From positions 1 through 41,869 of the forward strand of contig NZ_JAHZQQ010000014.1 of the NCBI RefSeq assembly GCF_019930045.1: a stretch of DNA of 41,869 bases, in the 5' to 3' direction. This DNA comes from Streptococcus australis (GTDB taxonomy: Bacteria > Bacillota > Bacilli > Lactobacillales > Streptococcaceae). The position numbers and the translations under genes are program-made. Position 1 is the stretch's first letter. Each line of letters begins with the position of its first letter. Below the pieces are notes generated by a model, which was not told the DNA's origin, did not search any database, and saw nothing but the letters and a program-made list of their open reading frames with translations. This document shows positions 26,444 to 34,602 of the stretch, in pieces.

Positions 26444-27040
26444 TTAGCCTGCTGTCCCTGTCTCATCCTTTGATGAATGTTTTGTATTGCTTGACGTTTT
26501 TTTCGAAGAGGATTTCTTGGAGGACTTCTTACTCGATTTCCCATTTTGTTGGTTATCTTGTTGACCTTGAGGTCCTCCATCTTGTGGTGGTTGGCCATTC
26601 ATGTCTCCTTGTCCTGGTCCACCGTTTTGGCCATCTTGCGGTGGCATACCGCCTGGTCCTCCACCAAATTCATCTTGTCCTTGTCCCCCTTGTGACCCGC
26701 CTCCTTGAGGTGGTTGGCCGTTCATTTGGCCTTGCCCTGGTCCACCATTTTGGCCATTAAGACCTTGTGAGTTAGAATGTCCATCCTGTCCTTGACTATT
26801 TCCCTGGCTATTTTGTCCTTGATAGTTTTGGGCAGGCTGGTTGCTATTTTGTGTAGCGACTGTTGCTTGTTGGCGTTGGGGAGTCGTATTGGCTGTCGCC
26901 AACATTCCCAATCCAAATCCACCAGTCATCCCAACGATGAGTCCTCCTGTTGCTGCGGCAGTTGCCCACCACTTAGGACTTTTCTTAACGACAATCATTT
27001 TTTCAGTTCTTTCTTGCTTTTGTTCATTCGAAGCTTGCAT
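26444..27040 (-). CDS. Low-complexity Gln/Gly-rich membrane-anchored protein upstream of ciaRH
   Basis: I do not recognise this 198-residue protein. Residues 1-23 are charged and basic; 24-49 form one transmembrane segment rich in Gly/Ala; 52-165 are a Gln/Asn/Gly/Pro-rich region, probably extracellular; 167-191 are Lys/Ser-rich. Two 17-residue repeats (96-112 and 137-153, GQNGGPGQG followed by Q or D, then MNGQPPQ) are identical except at one position. Several Asp/Glu residues are interspersed (EFGG, PQDG). The gene lies 113 bp upstream of ciaR on the same strand, the place where S. mutans has ciaX, but no sequence relation to CiaX can be claimed. Two CiaR-box-like repeats precede it. The start has AAGGA 10 nt upstream. 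No terminator separates it from ciaR. Confidence 0.8.
   Translation of the reverse strand: MQASNEQKQERTEKMIVVKKSPKWWATAAATGGLIVGMTGGFGLGMLATANTTPQRQQATVATQNSNQPAQNYQGQNSQGNSQGQDGHSNSQGLNGQNGGPGQGQMNGQPPQGGGSQGGQGQDEFGGGPGGMPPQDGQNGGPGQGDMNGQPPQDGGPQGQQDNQQNGKSSKKSSKKSSSKKTSSNTKHSSKDETGTAG
26582..26755 (-). repeat. In-gene repeat coding for a 17-residue Gln/Gly-rich unit
   Basis: Segments 26582-26632 and 26705-26755 encode near-identical 17-residue units (16 of 17 identical). They differ at several third codon positions, which suggests an old duplication under protein-level constraint. Confidence 0.8.
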
Positions 27041-27094
27041 TCTTTCAATTCCTTAAATTATTTATTTAAACAAGGCCTTTGTTTAGATAGGGAT

Positions 27095-27149
27095 AGTTTA
27101 CAGGCTTTTCCTTAACAGTGACTAAATTTTTTCTTAAACTTTCCTAAAA
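27095..27149 (-). promoter_or_regulatory. Two tandem CiaR-box-like direct repeats with -10
   Basis: On the minus strand TTTTAG-N5-TTTAAG (27133-27149) and ATTTAG-N5-GTTAAG (27111-27127) each differ at about one informative base from the CiaR consensus TTTAAG-N5-TTTAAG. They are offset by 22 bp, two helical turns, so both face the same side. Ten bp after the nearer box is TAAACT (27095-27100), where CiaR-activated promoters have their -10. The leader to 27040 would be about 48 nt. Confidence 0.65.
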
Positions 27150-27186
27150 TGATTAAGGAGACATTTGTCACAGCTGAAAAGAGGAC

Positions 27187-27216
27187 TTGACAGGCTTGCC
27201 TTCTTTTTTGTAGAAT
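27187..27216 (+). promoter_or_regulatory. bioY promoter
   Basis: TTGACA (27187-27192), an 18-bp spacer and TAGAAT (27211-27216) form a strong sigma-A-type promoter. Confidence 0.85.
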
Positions 27217-27247
27217 AGTTACCATAAAAACAAAGTGAGGTTTACTG
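27214..27247 (+). promoter_or_regulatory. Likely BirA operator over the bioY transcription and translation start
   Basis: AATAGTTACC and GGTTTACTG are inverted half-sites 15 bp apart, close to the known BirA operator pattern TTGTTAACC-N14/15-GGTTAACAA. The left half lacks one A and the right has two or three changes. The site covers the expected transcription start and the GAGG ribosome binding site, a position suited to repression. Confidence 0.6.
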
Positions 27248-27249
27248 TT

Positions 27250-27792
27250 TTGAAAAAAATAGAATCAATGACATTAATTGCTCTTGGAGCAGCTTTGATT
27301 GCTGCCCTATCTCCTTTTACAATCCCACTTGGGCCCATTCCTATCACACTTCAGACTTTAGCCATTGGATTGATCGCCAGCATCTACCGTCCAAAAGAAG
27401 CCACCCTTTCCGTTCTCATTTACCTCCTCTTAGGTGCCATTGGCCTCCCCGTCTTTGCAGGTGGTCACGGAGGCATCAGCTCCTTCTACGGTCCCACTGC
27501 TGGATTCCTTTTCTTCTTTCCCCTTCGTGCTTTGGTGACTTCAATCTTTGCTGGCCAAAAAGGACAACCCATTCGAATTTTTCTTGCTAACGCTTTAGGA
27601 GAAGTCGTTCTCTTTATTGGAGGTGCCTTAGGTTTTATGCTCATTGCCCATAAATCTTTAGATTTCGCAGTAAAATTTGTCGTCTTACCTTTTGTGGTGC
27701 CAGATTTGATTAAGATGACGTTGACAACGATTTTCGCGGTCATTCTTTATCGCAATCTTAAACATCTTCCTTATTTCAAAAAGACAAAATAA
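27250..27792 (+). CDS. bioY: Biotin transporter substrate-binding subunit BioY
   Basis: BioY is the membrane S-component of the energy-coupling-factor biotin transporter. The 180-residue protein has about six hydrophobic segments. It includes the family signatures LGPIPITLQTLAIGL, LLGAIGLPVFAGGHGG and GPTAGFLFFFPLRALVTSI. The start is taken as TTG at 27250 because GAGG lies 9 nt upstream; the in-frame GTG at 27235 has no ribosome binding site and sits within the putative operator. The ECF ATPases and EcfT are not in this window and would be shared from elsewhere. It is convergent with pepN. Confidence 0.92.
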   Translation: MKKIESMTLIALGAALIAALSPFTIPLGPIPITLQTLAIGLIASIYRPKEATLSVLIYLLLGAIGLPVFAGGHGGISSFYGPTAGFLFFFPLRALVTSIFAGQKGQPIRIFLANALGEVVLFIGGALGFMLIAHKSLDFAVKFVVLPFVVPDLIKMTLTTIFAVILYRNLKHLPYFKKTK

Positions 27793-27795
27793 AAA

Positions 27796-27844
27796 CTCTT
27801 AGAGAGGCCTGCAAAGCCGCAGGTTCCTCTCTAAGAGCTTTTTT
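27796..27844. terminator. Bidirectional terminator between bioY and pepN
   Basis: A 12-bp stem (27796-27807 with 27826-27837) continues, past a small internal bulge, into an inner CCTGC/GCAGG stem. A-run and T-run flank it, so both converging genes can end here. Confidence 0.92.
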
Positions 27845-27846
27845 CT

Positions 27847-30390
27847 TTATTTCGTTGCTAGAAGGGCTGCTTCAACAGCTGCTTTCTCCCGCTCAATAAG
27901 ATCGATACGAGCCGCGATTTCTTTGATTCCCATCTTGATATTACGGCTGATCGCCATATCATCCAATTGAGGCTCAAAGAAGGCCTTGTATTCATTCAAC
28001 CGTTCACGGGTCTTGAAACAGTTAGCTGGGTAGATGACAAACTTATCAAAGCTCATATCACCACCGAGTGCTTTCTTGATCCAATCCCAGTTTTCACGCG
28101 CCCAAGTCCAAGTTCTAGCTTGGGTAAAGTCATCATGCAAGAAGTTGTAGTACCAGCTCATAGCCAAGTCCTGAGGTTTCACCACATCCTTGTTCTTCCA
28201 CTCCTTCAATAGAGCTTCCAAGGTTTCCGCATCCTTGGTGTAAGAAAGAGCTGCAGCCAACTGGCGTTTAAAGTTTCCATCCACTGTCTTCACATAGGTA
28301 TCTAGGTATTGTTGGCTAAGCGCCTTGGTTTCCTGATGCTTGATTTGGTTGACCAAGATTTGCAAGCGAATGGCAGCTGGAAGTTTTTCCAAATCATCTG
28401 CGTGCGCTTCAAAGATAGCGCTCGCTTGTGCTTGTGCAGCTTCATCATTGGCCTTAATCATATTAGCAATCATTAGCTGACGAACTTTTTCGTCTTCTTC
28501 TGTTTCACCAGGCTTAGCTTCTAGACCCAAGCGTTCAAAGTTGTAACGGTTCAAGCGTTTCAACAACTCATGGAAGGCCACTTCTGTTTCAGTTCCTTCA
28601 TCCACAAAGAGACTGATTCCAGCTAAGACGCTCGAAACAGTTGAAACAACCAAGTAGGAACTTTCTTCTGTCAAGTGTTCAATCACTGGCAAGAGGCTTG
28701 CATAAGAAATTTGACCACTTTCCGCTAAGAGACGGCGTTCTTGAACTACTTGTAGTTTCGAAGTGCTATCTAAGCTAGCAAGGTCAGCAAGGATGTCTTC
28801 CAACAATTCCCCACGGTAGTCACTGATATAGTGAGCTGTATTTTCTGTATTGAAGCGAAGAGCTCCGCTGTTAGCTGCTTTCAAGGCACTGTAGTTTGGA
28901 ATTTCTAAAACTTCTGTTTCCAAGGTATCTGGAATACCGGTCCAGTTGCTATTCAATGGTACAACCCACTTGCGACCTTTTTCTTCTCTTTCTCCGATGA
29001 AGAACTGCTCTTGACGGATGATCAAGGTATCGTTCTCTACAGAAGCTGAAACAACTGGGTAGCCAGGTTGCTCCAACCAAGAATCCATAAAGGCTGCGAC
29101 ATCGCGACCTGAAGCTTGCCCAAGAGCATCCCAAAGGTCACGACCGATGGTATTGCCGTATTGGTGTTTTTCAAAGTAGATCTTCAAACCTTTACGGAAG
29201 GCATCGTCGCCTAACCAACGGCGAAGCATGTGCATGAGCCGGCTACCCTTGGCGTAAACGATCGCTGGGTCAAAGAGGGTGTTGATCTCGTCTGGGTGTT
29301 TCACTTCTACATGGACGGATTGAACGCCATCAGTAGCATCGCGTTTCAAGGCAGCAGGTACACCTGTTGTTTGGAAGTCTTCAAAAATATTCCAGCTTGG
29401 TTCGATGGCATCCAAGCAGACATATTCCATCATATTGGCGAAACTTTCATTCAACCAGAGGTCATCCCACCACTTCATGGTCACGAGGTTTCCGAACCAT
29501 TGGTGGGCCAACTCGTGAGCCACCACCAAGGCTACCGTTTGCCGGCTTTGAGCTGTCGAGTTCTCATCTACAAGGAGGTAGACTTCGCGGTAGGTTACCA
29601 AGCCCCAGTTTTCCATAGCTCCTGAAGAGAAGTCTGGAAGGGCGATATGAAGGGATTGAGGGATTGGGTAAGCCACTCCGTAATATTCCTCGTAGAATTC
29701 AATGGCACGAACGGCAATATCTAATGAGAAATCCAAGTTTTCTAATGGATGAGCTTTGGTAGAGTAGACACCGACTAGGGTTCCATTCTTGGTCTTAGCT
29801 GTCACACCCTGCAAATCTCCAGCCGCAAAGGCCAAGAGATAAGATGACATACGAGGAGTCGTATCAAACTTCCAAATACCTGTTTCTTTTCGACTTTCGA
29901 CATCGATTTCAGGCATGTTAGAAAGAACGATTTCTCCTTCTTCTTGGTCAAATTTCACAGCCAAATCAAAGGTCGCTTTGGCTTCTGGTTCATCCACACT
30001 TGGGAAGGCTTCACGAGCAAAGTGACTTTCAAATTGAGTAGAGATTACTTCCTTTTTAACGCCATCTACTGTGTAGTAAGACGGATAGATCCCAGTCATA
30101 TTATCGGTAATTTTCCCTGTATAAGTGAGGGTAAGGTTTACTTTGCCTGTAGCAGGAAGTTCGACAAAGACCGCTTCTTCCTCATCATTGACTGTAAAGG
30201 CACAATCTTGCCCATCTACTCGAGCAGATTGGATGGTCAAATCCTTTTGATGAAGAGAGATGCGAGTCTCCTTTGCCTCTCCAGTTATGGTCACTTTCCC
30301 CGAGAAAGTTTTGTCTGAGCGGTTTAAATCTAAGAATAGATCATAGTGCTCAGGTACAAATGTATCAATAAAATGTGCGACTGCTTGCAT
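27847..30390 (-). CDS. pepN: Aminopeptidase N (M1 family)
   Basis: PepN is a cytoplasmic zinc aminopeptidase that trims peptides from the N-terminus. The 847-residue protein has the M1 exopeptidase motif GAMEN (257-261), the zinc site HELAH (His292, His296) with the third ligand Glu315 in WLNESFANMMEY, and a long helical C-terminal domain. The ATG at 30390 is preferred to one six codons upstream because GAAGGAG lies 7 nt before it. An extended -10 (TGT-TAGAAT, 30424-30432) precedes it. The pepN-cia neighbourhood is shared with pneumococcus, here interrupted by bioY and the Gln/Gly-rich gene. Confidence 0.96.
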   Translation of the reverse strand: MQAVAHFIDTFVPEHYDLFLDLNRSDKTFSGKVTITGEAKETRISLHQKDLTIQSARVDGQDCAFTVNDEEEAVFVELPATGKVNLTLTYTGKITDNMTGIYPSYYTVDGVKKEVISTQFESHFAREAFPSVDEPEAKATFDLAVKFDQEEGEIVLSNMPEIDVESRKETGIWKFDTTPRMSSYLLAFAAGDLQGVTAKTKNGTLVGVYSTKAHPLENLDFSLDIAVRAIEFYEEYYGVAYPIPQSLHIALPDFSSGAMENWGLVTYREVYLLVDENSTAQSRQTVALVVAHELAHQWFGNLVTMKWWDDLWLNESFANMMEYVCLDAIEPSWNIFEDFQTTGVPAALKRDATDGVQSVHVEVKHPDEINTLFDPAIVYAKGSRLMHMLRRWLGDDAFRKGLKIYFEKHQYGNTIGRDLWDALGQASGRDVAAFMDSWLEQPGYPVVSASVENDTLIIRQEQFFIGEREEKGRKWVVPLNSNWTGIPDTLETEVLEIPNYSALKAANSGALRFNTENTAHYISDYRGELLEDILADLASLDSTSKLQVVQERRLLAESGQISYASLLPVIEHLTEESSYLVVSTVSSVLAGISLFVDEGTETEVAFHELLKRLNRYNFERLGLEAKPGETEEDEKVRQLMIANMIKANDEAAQAQASAIFEAHADDLEKLPAAIRLQILVNQIKHQETKALSQQYLDTYVKTVDGNFKRQLAAALSYTKDAETLEALLKEWKNKDVVKPQDLAMSWYYNFLHDDFTQARTWTWARENWDWIKKALGGDMSFDKFVIYPANCFKTRERLNEYKAFFEPQLDDMAISRNIKMGIKEIAARIDLIEREKAAVEAALLATK

Positions 30391-30423
30391 GAGTAACTCC
30401 TTCTTCATTTTTTATCATCTTCT

Positions 30424-30432
30424 ATTCTAACA
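30424..30432 (-). promoter_or_regulatory. pepN extended -10 promoter
   Basis: TGT-TAGAAT on the minus strand, giving a leader of about 27 nt that contains a good ribosome binding site. Confidence 0.6.
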
Positions 30433-30483
30433 TAAATCCTACTAACTGTAAGGTAAGAGGGGGCAAAACCAGACCTACAAGAA

Positions 30484-30515
30484 GACAAAAGTCCGAGATC
30501 ATGACCTCAGACTTT
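30484..30515 (-). terminator. Terminator of the pst-phoU operon
   Basis: AAAGTC and GAG (30488-30497) pair with CTC and GACTTT (30506-30515) with one C/A mismatch. TTTTGTCTT follows on the minus strand, 7 nt after the phoU stop. Confidence 0.8.
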
Positions 30516-30521
30516 ATTTTC

Positions 30522-31175
30522 TTATAATTCCACAATTTTTCCTGTTTCGAAGTAGACAACCCACTCACAGATATTTTTAGCATAATCACCAATACGCTCC
30601 AAGTAATTGATCACTTGGAAATAATCCCGACCAGTGATAATCAAGTCAGGATTATGCTTGATTTCTTCCGTTGCTAACTCTTGAATACGATCATAGTACT
30701 CATTAATTTTTTCATCGCGAGTTGCTACTTCATAGGCTGTTTCTACATCCCCTTTTAAATAAAGCTCCAAGGTTGCTTCGACAAAGTCTTTGACTTCTCG
30801 ACCCATTTTGCTGATTTCTTCCTCTACAACCTTACTACGAAGTTCTCCCTTCATACGAATGGTTGCACGGGCAATGGAGACAGCGTGGTCTCCCATCCGC
30901 TCTACGTCAGATACAGCTTTTAAGACTGTCATGACCATCCGAAGGTCCTGAGAAACCGGTTGTTGAAGGGCAATCATTTCAAAGGATTTGCGCTCCAACT
31001 TCACTTCATATTCATTAATCTCTGCATCATCTTCGATAACCTGGCGTGCCAAATCCCGGTCATGAGTGACAAAAGCTCGAACCGTGCGGTTGATCTGAGT
31101 CAAGACTTCATTTCCCATAGCATAAAACTGGTTATGAAGTTTTTCTAAATCTTCTTCAAATTGTACGCGTAACAT
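30522..31175 (-). CDS. phoU: Phosphate transport regulator PhoU
   Basis: PhoU is a cytoplasmic all-helical protein that restrains the Pst transporter and its linked two-component system. The 217-residue length is normal. It has the two PhoU repeats, each with a conserved E-x3-D-type metal cluster: DAEINEYEVKLE and the later RDEKINEYYDRI, and ERMGDHAVSIA mirrored by ERIGDYAKNICEW. It is the last gene of the operon, 14 nt after the second pstB. Confidence 0.95.
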   Translation of the reverse strand: MLRVQFEEDLEKLHNQFYAMGNEVLTQINRTVRAFVTHDRDLARQVIEDDAEINEYEVKLERKSFEMIALQQPVSQDLRMVMTVLKAVSDVERMGDHAVSIARATIRMKGELRSKVVEEEISKMGREVKDFVEATLELYLKGDVETAYEVATRDEKINEYYDRIQELATEEIKHNPDLIITGRDYFQVINYLERIGDYAKNICEWVVYFETGKIVEL

Positions 31176-31189
31176 TTACTTTCCCTTTC

Positions 31190-31948
31190 TTATCCAAACT
31201 TCCCTGATACATAATCTTCTGTTTCCTTACGAGCAGGGTTCAAGAAGATTTTTGAGGTGTCATCATACTCGATGAGGTCCCCATCCAAGAAAAAGGCTGT
31301 CTTATCCGAAATCCGACTGGCTTGTTGCATAGACCGAGTCACCAAGAGCATAGTGTAACGATCCTTCAACCCATAAAGCGTTTCTTCAATCTTTCCAGCA
31401 GAAATCGGGTCCAAGGCTGAGGTTGGCTCATCCAAGAGGATAATCTTTGGACTAGTTGCTAGGACACGCGCCACACAAACCCGTTGTTGTTGCCCCCCTG
31501 AAAGCCCGATTGCTGAATCATGAAGGCGATCCTTGACCTCATCCCAAATAGAAGCGTTTTTCAAAGAGGTTTCGACCGCTTCATCCAAGACTTGCTTGTC
31601 CTTGATTCCATTAATCATGAGTCCATAGGTGACATTGTCATAGATAGACATGGGGAAAGGGTTGGGTTGTTGGAAAACCATCCCGATTTCCTTACGGAGC
31701 TCCACCGTATCAGTCCGTGGACTATAGATATTGTGACCATTATAGAGGACGGTTCCTGTCGTAGTCACCTCATGGTTCAAATCGCCCATCCGGTTGATGG
31801 CTTTGAGCAAGGTAGACTTCCCTGATCCAGACGGTCCGATTAAAGCCGTGATTTCTTTAGGGGTGAAATCCAGTGACACACTATTCAGTGCCTTTTTCTT
31901 ATTGTAATAAACCGACAAGTCCTTGACTTGCAAAATTGGTTCTGTCAT
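31190..31948 (-). CDS. pstB: Phosphate ABC transporter ATPase, second copy (PstB2)
   Basis: This is one of two PstB ATPases encoded in tandem. The 252-residue protein has Walker [11 protein letters not shown]-loop VFQQPNPF, signature LSGGQQQR (149-156) and Walker [14 protein letters not shown]. The switch (H-loop) position reads VTRSMQQA, with Arg205 where the other copy and typical ABC ATPases have His. The codon is CGG and not at a frameshift. A heterodimer with PstB1 would then have one altered catalytic site. It starts 36 nt after pstB1; AAGGATG is its ribosome binding site. Confidence 0.94.
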   Translation of the reverse strand: MTEPILQVKDLSVYYNKKKALNSVSLDFTPKEITALIGPSGSGKSTLLKAINRMGDLNHEVTTTGTVLYNGHNIYSPRTDTVELRKEIGMVFQQPNPFPMSIYDNVTYGLMINGIKDKQVLDEAVETSLKNASIWDEVKDRLHDSAIGLSGGQQQRVCVARVLATSPKIILLDEPTSALDPISAGKIEETLYGLKDRYTMLLVTRSMQQASRISDKTAFFLDGDLIEYDDTSKIFLNPARKETEDYVSGKFG

Positions 31949-31984
31949 GTTTTCATCCTTATGTTGTTTCTATGTTACCAATTC

Positions 31985-32788
31985 CTATCCAAAGTGACCA
32001 GACACATAATCGTTGGTTGATTGTAGTTTTGCATTTTGGAAAATGTTGGCTGTTTTATCATACTCAATCAAATCGCCTAGATAAAAGAATCCTGTATAAT
32101 CACTAGCACGAGCAGCCTGTTGCATACTGTGGGTCACGATGATAATAGTGTAATCCTTCTTCAACTCCAGCATGGTTTCTTCCAACTGGGCTGTTGCAAT
32201 AGGATCTAAGGCTGAAGCCGGCTCATCCATGAGCAAAATCTCTGGTTTAACGGAGATGGCACGGGCAATACAAAGGCGTTGCTGTTGACCTCCTGAGAGC
32301 GTCAAAGCAGACTTGTGCAAGTCATCCTTAACCTGATCCCAGAGGGCTGCTTGCTTCAAGGATTTTTCTACGATTTCATCCAAGACCTTCTTGTCTTTGA
32401 CTCCTGCACGTTCGTGAGGGAAGGTAATATTGCGGTAGATGGACTTGGCAAAGGGATTTGGTCGTTGGAAGACCATCCCGATATGTTTTCTCATTTCATA
32501 GACATTGATATCAGGACGGTTGACGTCGATCCCTTCATACCAGATCTCACCAGTCACACGCGCAATATCAATGGTATCGTTCATCCGGTTCAAACTTCTA
32601 AGATAGGTGGACTTTCCAGATCCAGAAGGACCAATCAAAGCTGTGATTTTATTCTTCTCAAACTGCATATCCACGCCCTTGATGGATTCATTTGAACCAT
32701 AGTAGACATGCAAGTCTTTGGTCGAAAGGACCACTTTTTCTTCAGGAAAAGTAATGATATGTTTTTCATCCCAATTGTACTTTGACAT
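31985..32788 (-). CDS. pstB: Phosphate ABC transporter ATPase, first copy (PstB1)
   Basis: This 267-residue ATPase energises phosphate import through PstC/PstA. It has Walker [10 protein letters not shown] (53-61), Q-loop VFQRPNPF, signature LSGGQQQR (164-171), Walker B ILLMDEPASALDP with catalytic Glu189, and an intact H-loop His220 in VTHSMQQA. About 15 extra N-terminal residues (MSKYNWDEKHIITF) are not in the second copy. It follows pstA by 11 nt. Confidence 0.95.
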   Translation of the reverse strand: MSKYNWDEKHIITFPEEKVVLSTKDLHVYYGSNESIKGVDMQFEKNKITALIGPSGSGKSTYLRSLNRMNDTIDIARVTGEIWYEGIDVNRPDINVYEMRKHIGMVFQRPNPFAKSIYRNITFPHERAGVKDKKVLDEIVEKSLKQAALWDQVKDDLHKSALTLSGGQQQRLCIARAISVKPEILLMDEPASALDPIATAQLEETMLELKKDYTIIIVTHSMQQAARASDYTGFFYLGDLIEYDKTANIFQNAKLQSTNDYVSGHFG

Positions 32789-32799
32789 TTCTTCTCCTT

Positions 32800-33684
32800 T
32801 TATGCTGAGGTTAATTTCTTATGGAGGTAAGTCCCGAGCTTACGCGCTCCAAAGTTGAAAATCAAAATGAAGATCAACAAAACTGCTGCAGATCCAGCGG
32901 ATACTTCAATCGCATCTGGAATGGTTCCTTCACTATTGACCTTCCAAATGTGGACTGCTAGTGTTTCTGCTTGACGGAAAATAGAGATCGGACTGGTCAC
33001 ACTAAAGAGATTCCAGTTACTCCAATCCAAGGCTGGGGCAGACTGACCAGCTGTATAAATCAAGGCCGCTGCTTCCCCAAAAATCCGTCCAGAAGCTAGT
33101 ACAACACCCGTAATGATACTTGGTAAAGCTTCCGGTACCACCACGTGAATCACGGTTTCCCAACGAGAAATCCCAAGCGCAAGTCCTGCCTCTCTTTGTG
33201 TATGGTGGACGTTTTGCAAACTATCTTCAATGTTTCGCGTCATTTGTGGCAGGTTAAAGACCGTCAAGGCCAAGGCTCCAGAAATAATCGAGAAGCCATA
33301 TTGGAACTGCACTACAAAGACCAAGTAGCCAAAGAGACCGACTACGACCGATGGGAGAGAAGACAAGATCTCAATACAGGTCCGAACCAAGTTGGTCAAT
33401 GGGCCCTTCTTGGCATACTCTGACAAGTAGATCCCTGCCCCCAAAGAAAGTGGGAAGGAAATAATCAAGGTAATAACTAAGAGGAAGAAGGAATTATAGA
33501 GCTGAATCCCAATCCCTCCACCTGCTTGGTAAGAAGAGGATTTGCTGGTCAAGAAGGTCCAAGACACATGCGGTAACCCTCTAACCAGGATATAGAGAAT
33601 CAAAGAGGCAAGAATCGTAACAATAATTCCAGCAATAGCATAGAGAATTCCTGTTGCTATCTTATCTATTTTTTTAGCGTGCAT
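32800..33684 (-). CDS. pstA: Phosphate ABC transporter permease PstA
   Basis: This 294-residue integral membrane protein pairs with PstC. It has about six transmembrane segments, the LGAGIYLSEYAKKGPL segment and the ATPase-docking loop REAGLALGISRWETVIHVVVPEALPSI, typical of PstA. Its start overlaps the end of pstC by 11 nt, indicating translational coupling. The frame is intact. Confidence 0.94.
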   Translation of the reverse strand: MHAKKIDKIATGILYAIAGIIVTILASLILYILVRGLPHVSWTFLTSKSSSYQAGGGIGIQLYNSFFLLVITLIISFPLSLGAGIYLSEYAKKGPLTNLVRTCIEILSSLPSVVVGLFGYLVFVVQFQYGFSIISGALALTVFNLPQMTRNIEDSLQNVHHTQREAGLALGISRWETVIHVVVPEALPSIITGVVLASGRIFGEAAALIYTAGQSAPALDWSNWNLFSVTSPISIFRQAETLAVHIWKVNSEGTIPDAIEVSAGSAAVLLIFILIFNFGARKLGTYLHKKLTSA

Positions 33685-34585
33685 AGTTCTTCTTACCTCT
33701 TTCTTTCGTGATCAATTTGATAACGCTGTTGAATGCCAAACTCATCAGCAAGAGCACCAAGGCAAGTGACCAGAGAACGTTGTTGTTAACTGTTCCCATA
33801 ACGGTATTTCCGATACCCATAGTCAAAATAGAGGTTAAGGTGGAAGCTGGAGTCGTTAAAGATGTTGGAACAACCGCTGAGTTTCCGACCACCATCTGAA
33901 TAGCCAAGGCTTCACCGAAGGCACGGGCCATTCCAAAGACAACTGCCGTAAAAATACCGGAGCGAGCCGCCTTTAAGGTGACATGCCAAATCGTTTGCCA
34001 ACGAGTCGCTCCCATAGCCATACTCGCTTCCCGATAGTGACGAGGCACTGCCCGTAAGCTGTCTGTTGTCATAAAGGTCACAGTTGGAAGTATCATGACA
34101 AAGAGGACAAAGACCCCTGACAAGATTCCAAACCCTGTCCCACCAAAGATGGAACGAACAAATGGAACCACCACTTGCAAACCAATAAATCCGTAAACAA
34201 CAGAAGGGATCCCTACCAACAACTCAATGGCTGGTTGTAAGAGACGAGCTCCCTTTGGAGAAACCTCTGTCATAAAGACTGCCGCACCGATGGCAAAAGG
34301 TGTCGCCACCAAGGCAGACAAAAGGGTTACAATGAAGGAACCCAAGATCATTGGCAAAGCCCCAAATTCTTTCCCTGACGGATTCCAAGTGGATCCAAAA
34401 AGGAAACTAAAGACATTAACCTTGTTGACAAAGAAGGTCGATAATCCCTTTTGGGCTACAAAAATCAAAATCAAAGCTACAACAAAGACAATCAAACTCA
34501 TACAGCAGAAAGTAATGGTTTTACCAAATTTTTCCAAACGAGAATTATTGGACTTTGCGAGCATTTTTTTTGCTACTTCGTTCAT
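33674..34585 (-). CDS. pstC: Phosphate ABC transporter permease PstC
   Basis: This 303-residue membrane permease has about six hydrophobic segments. Family segments include GSTWNPSGKEFGALPMILGS, IELLVGIPSVVYGFIGL and the docking loop REASMAMGATRWQTIWHVTL. It starts 17 nt after pstS with a TAGGT ribosome binding site and overlaps pstA. Confidence 0.94.
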   Translation of the reverse strand: MNEVAKKMLAKSNNSRLEKFGKTITFCCMSLIVFVVALILIFVAQKGLSTFFVNKVNVFSFLFGSTWNPSGKEFGALPMILGSFIVTLLSALVATPFAIGAAVFMTEVSPKGARLLQPAIELLVGIPSVVYGFIGLQVVVPFVRSIFGGTGFGILSGVFVLFVMILPTVTFMTTDSLRAVPRHYREASMAMGATRWQTIWHVTLKAARSGIFTAVVFGMARAFGEALAIQMVVGNSAVVPTSLTTPASTLTSILTMGIGNTVMGTVNNNVLWSLALVLLLMSLAFNSVIKLITKERGKKNYAR

Positions 34586-34602
34586 GTTTTACCTAATTCT
34601 TC

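Noticed and set aside
26560..26760. CRISPR-like or tandem-repeat array
   Set aside because: The periodicity is codon-phased inside an intact reading frame and encodes a protein repeat; there are no uniform repeats with unique spacers.
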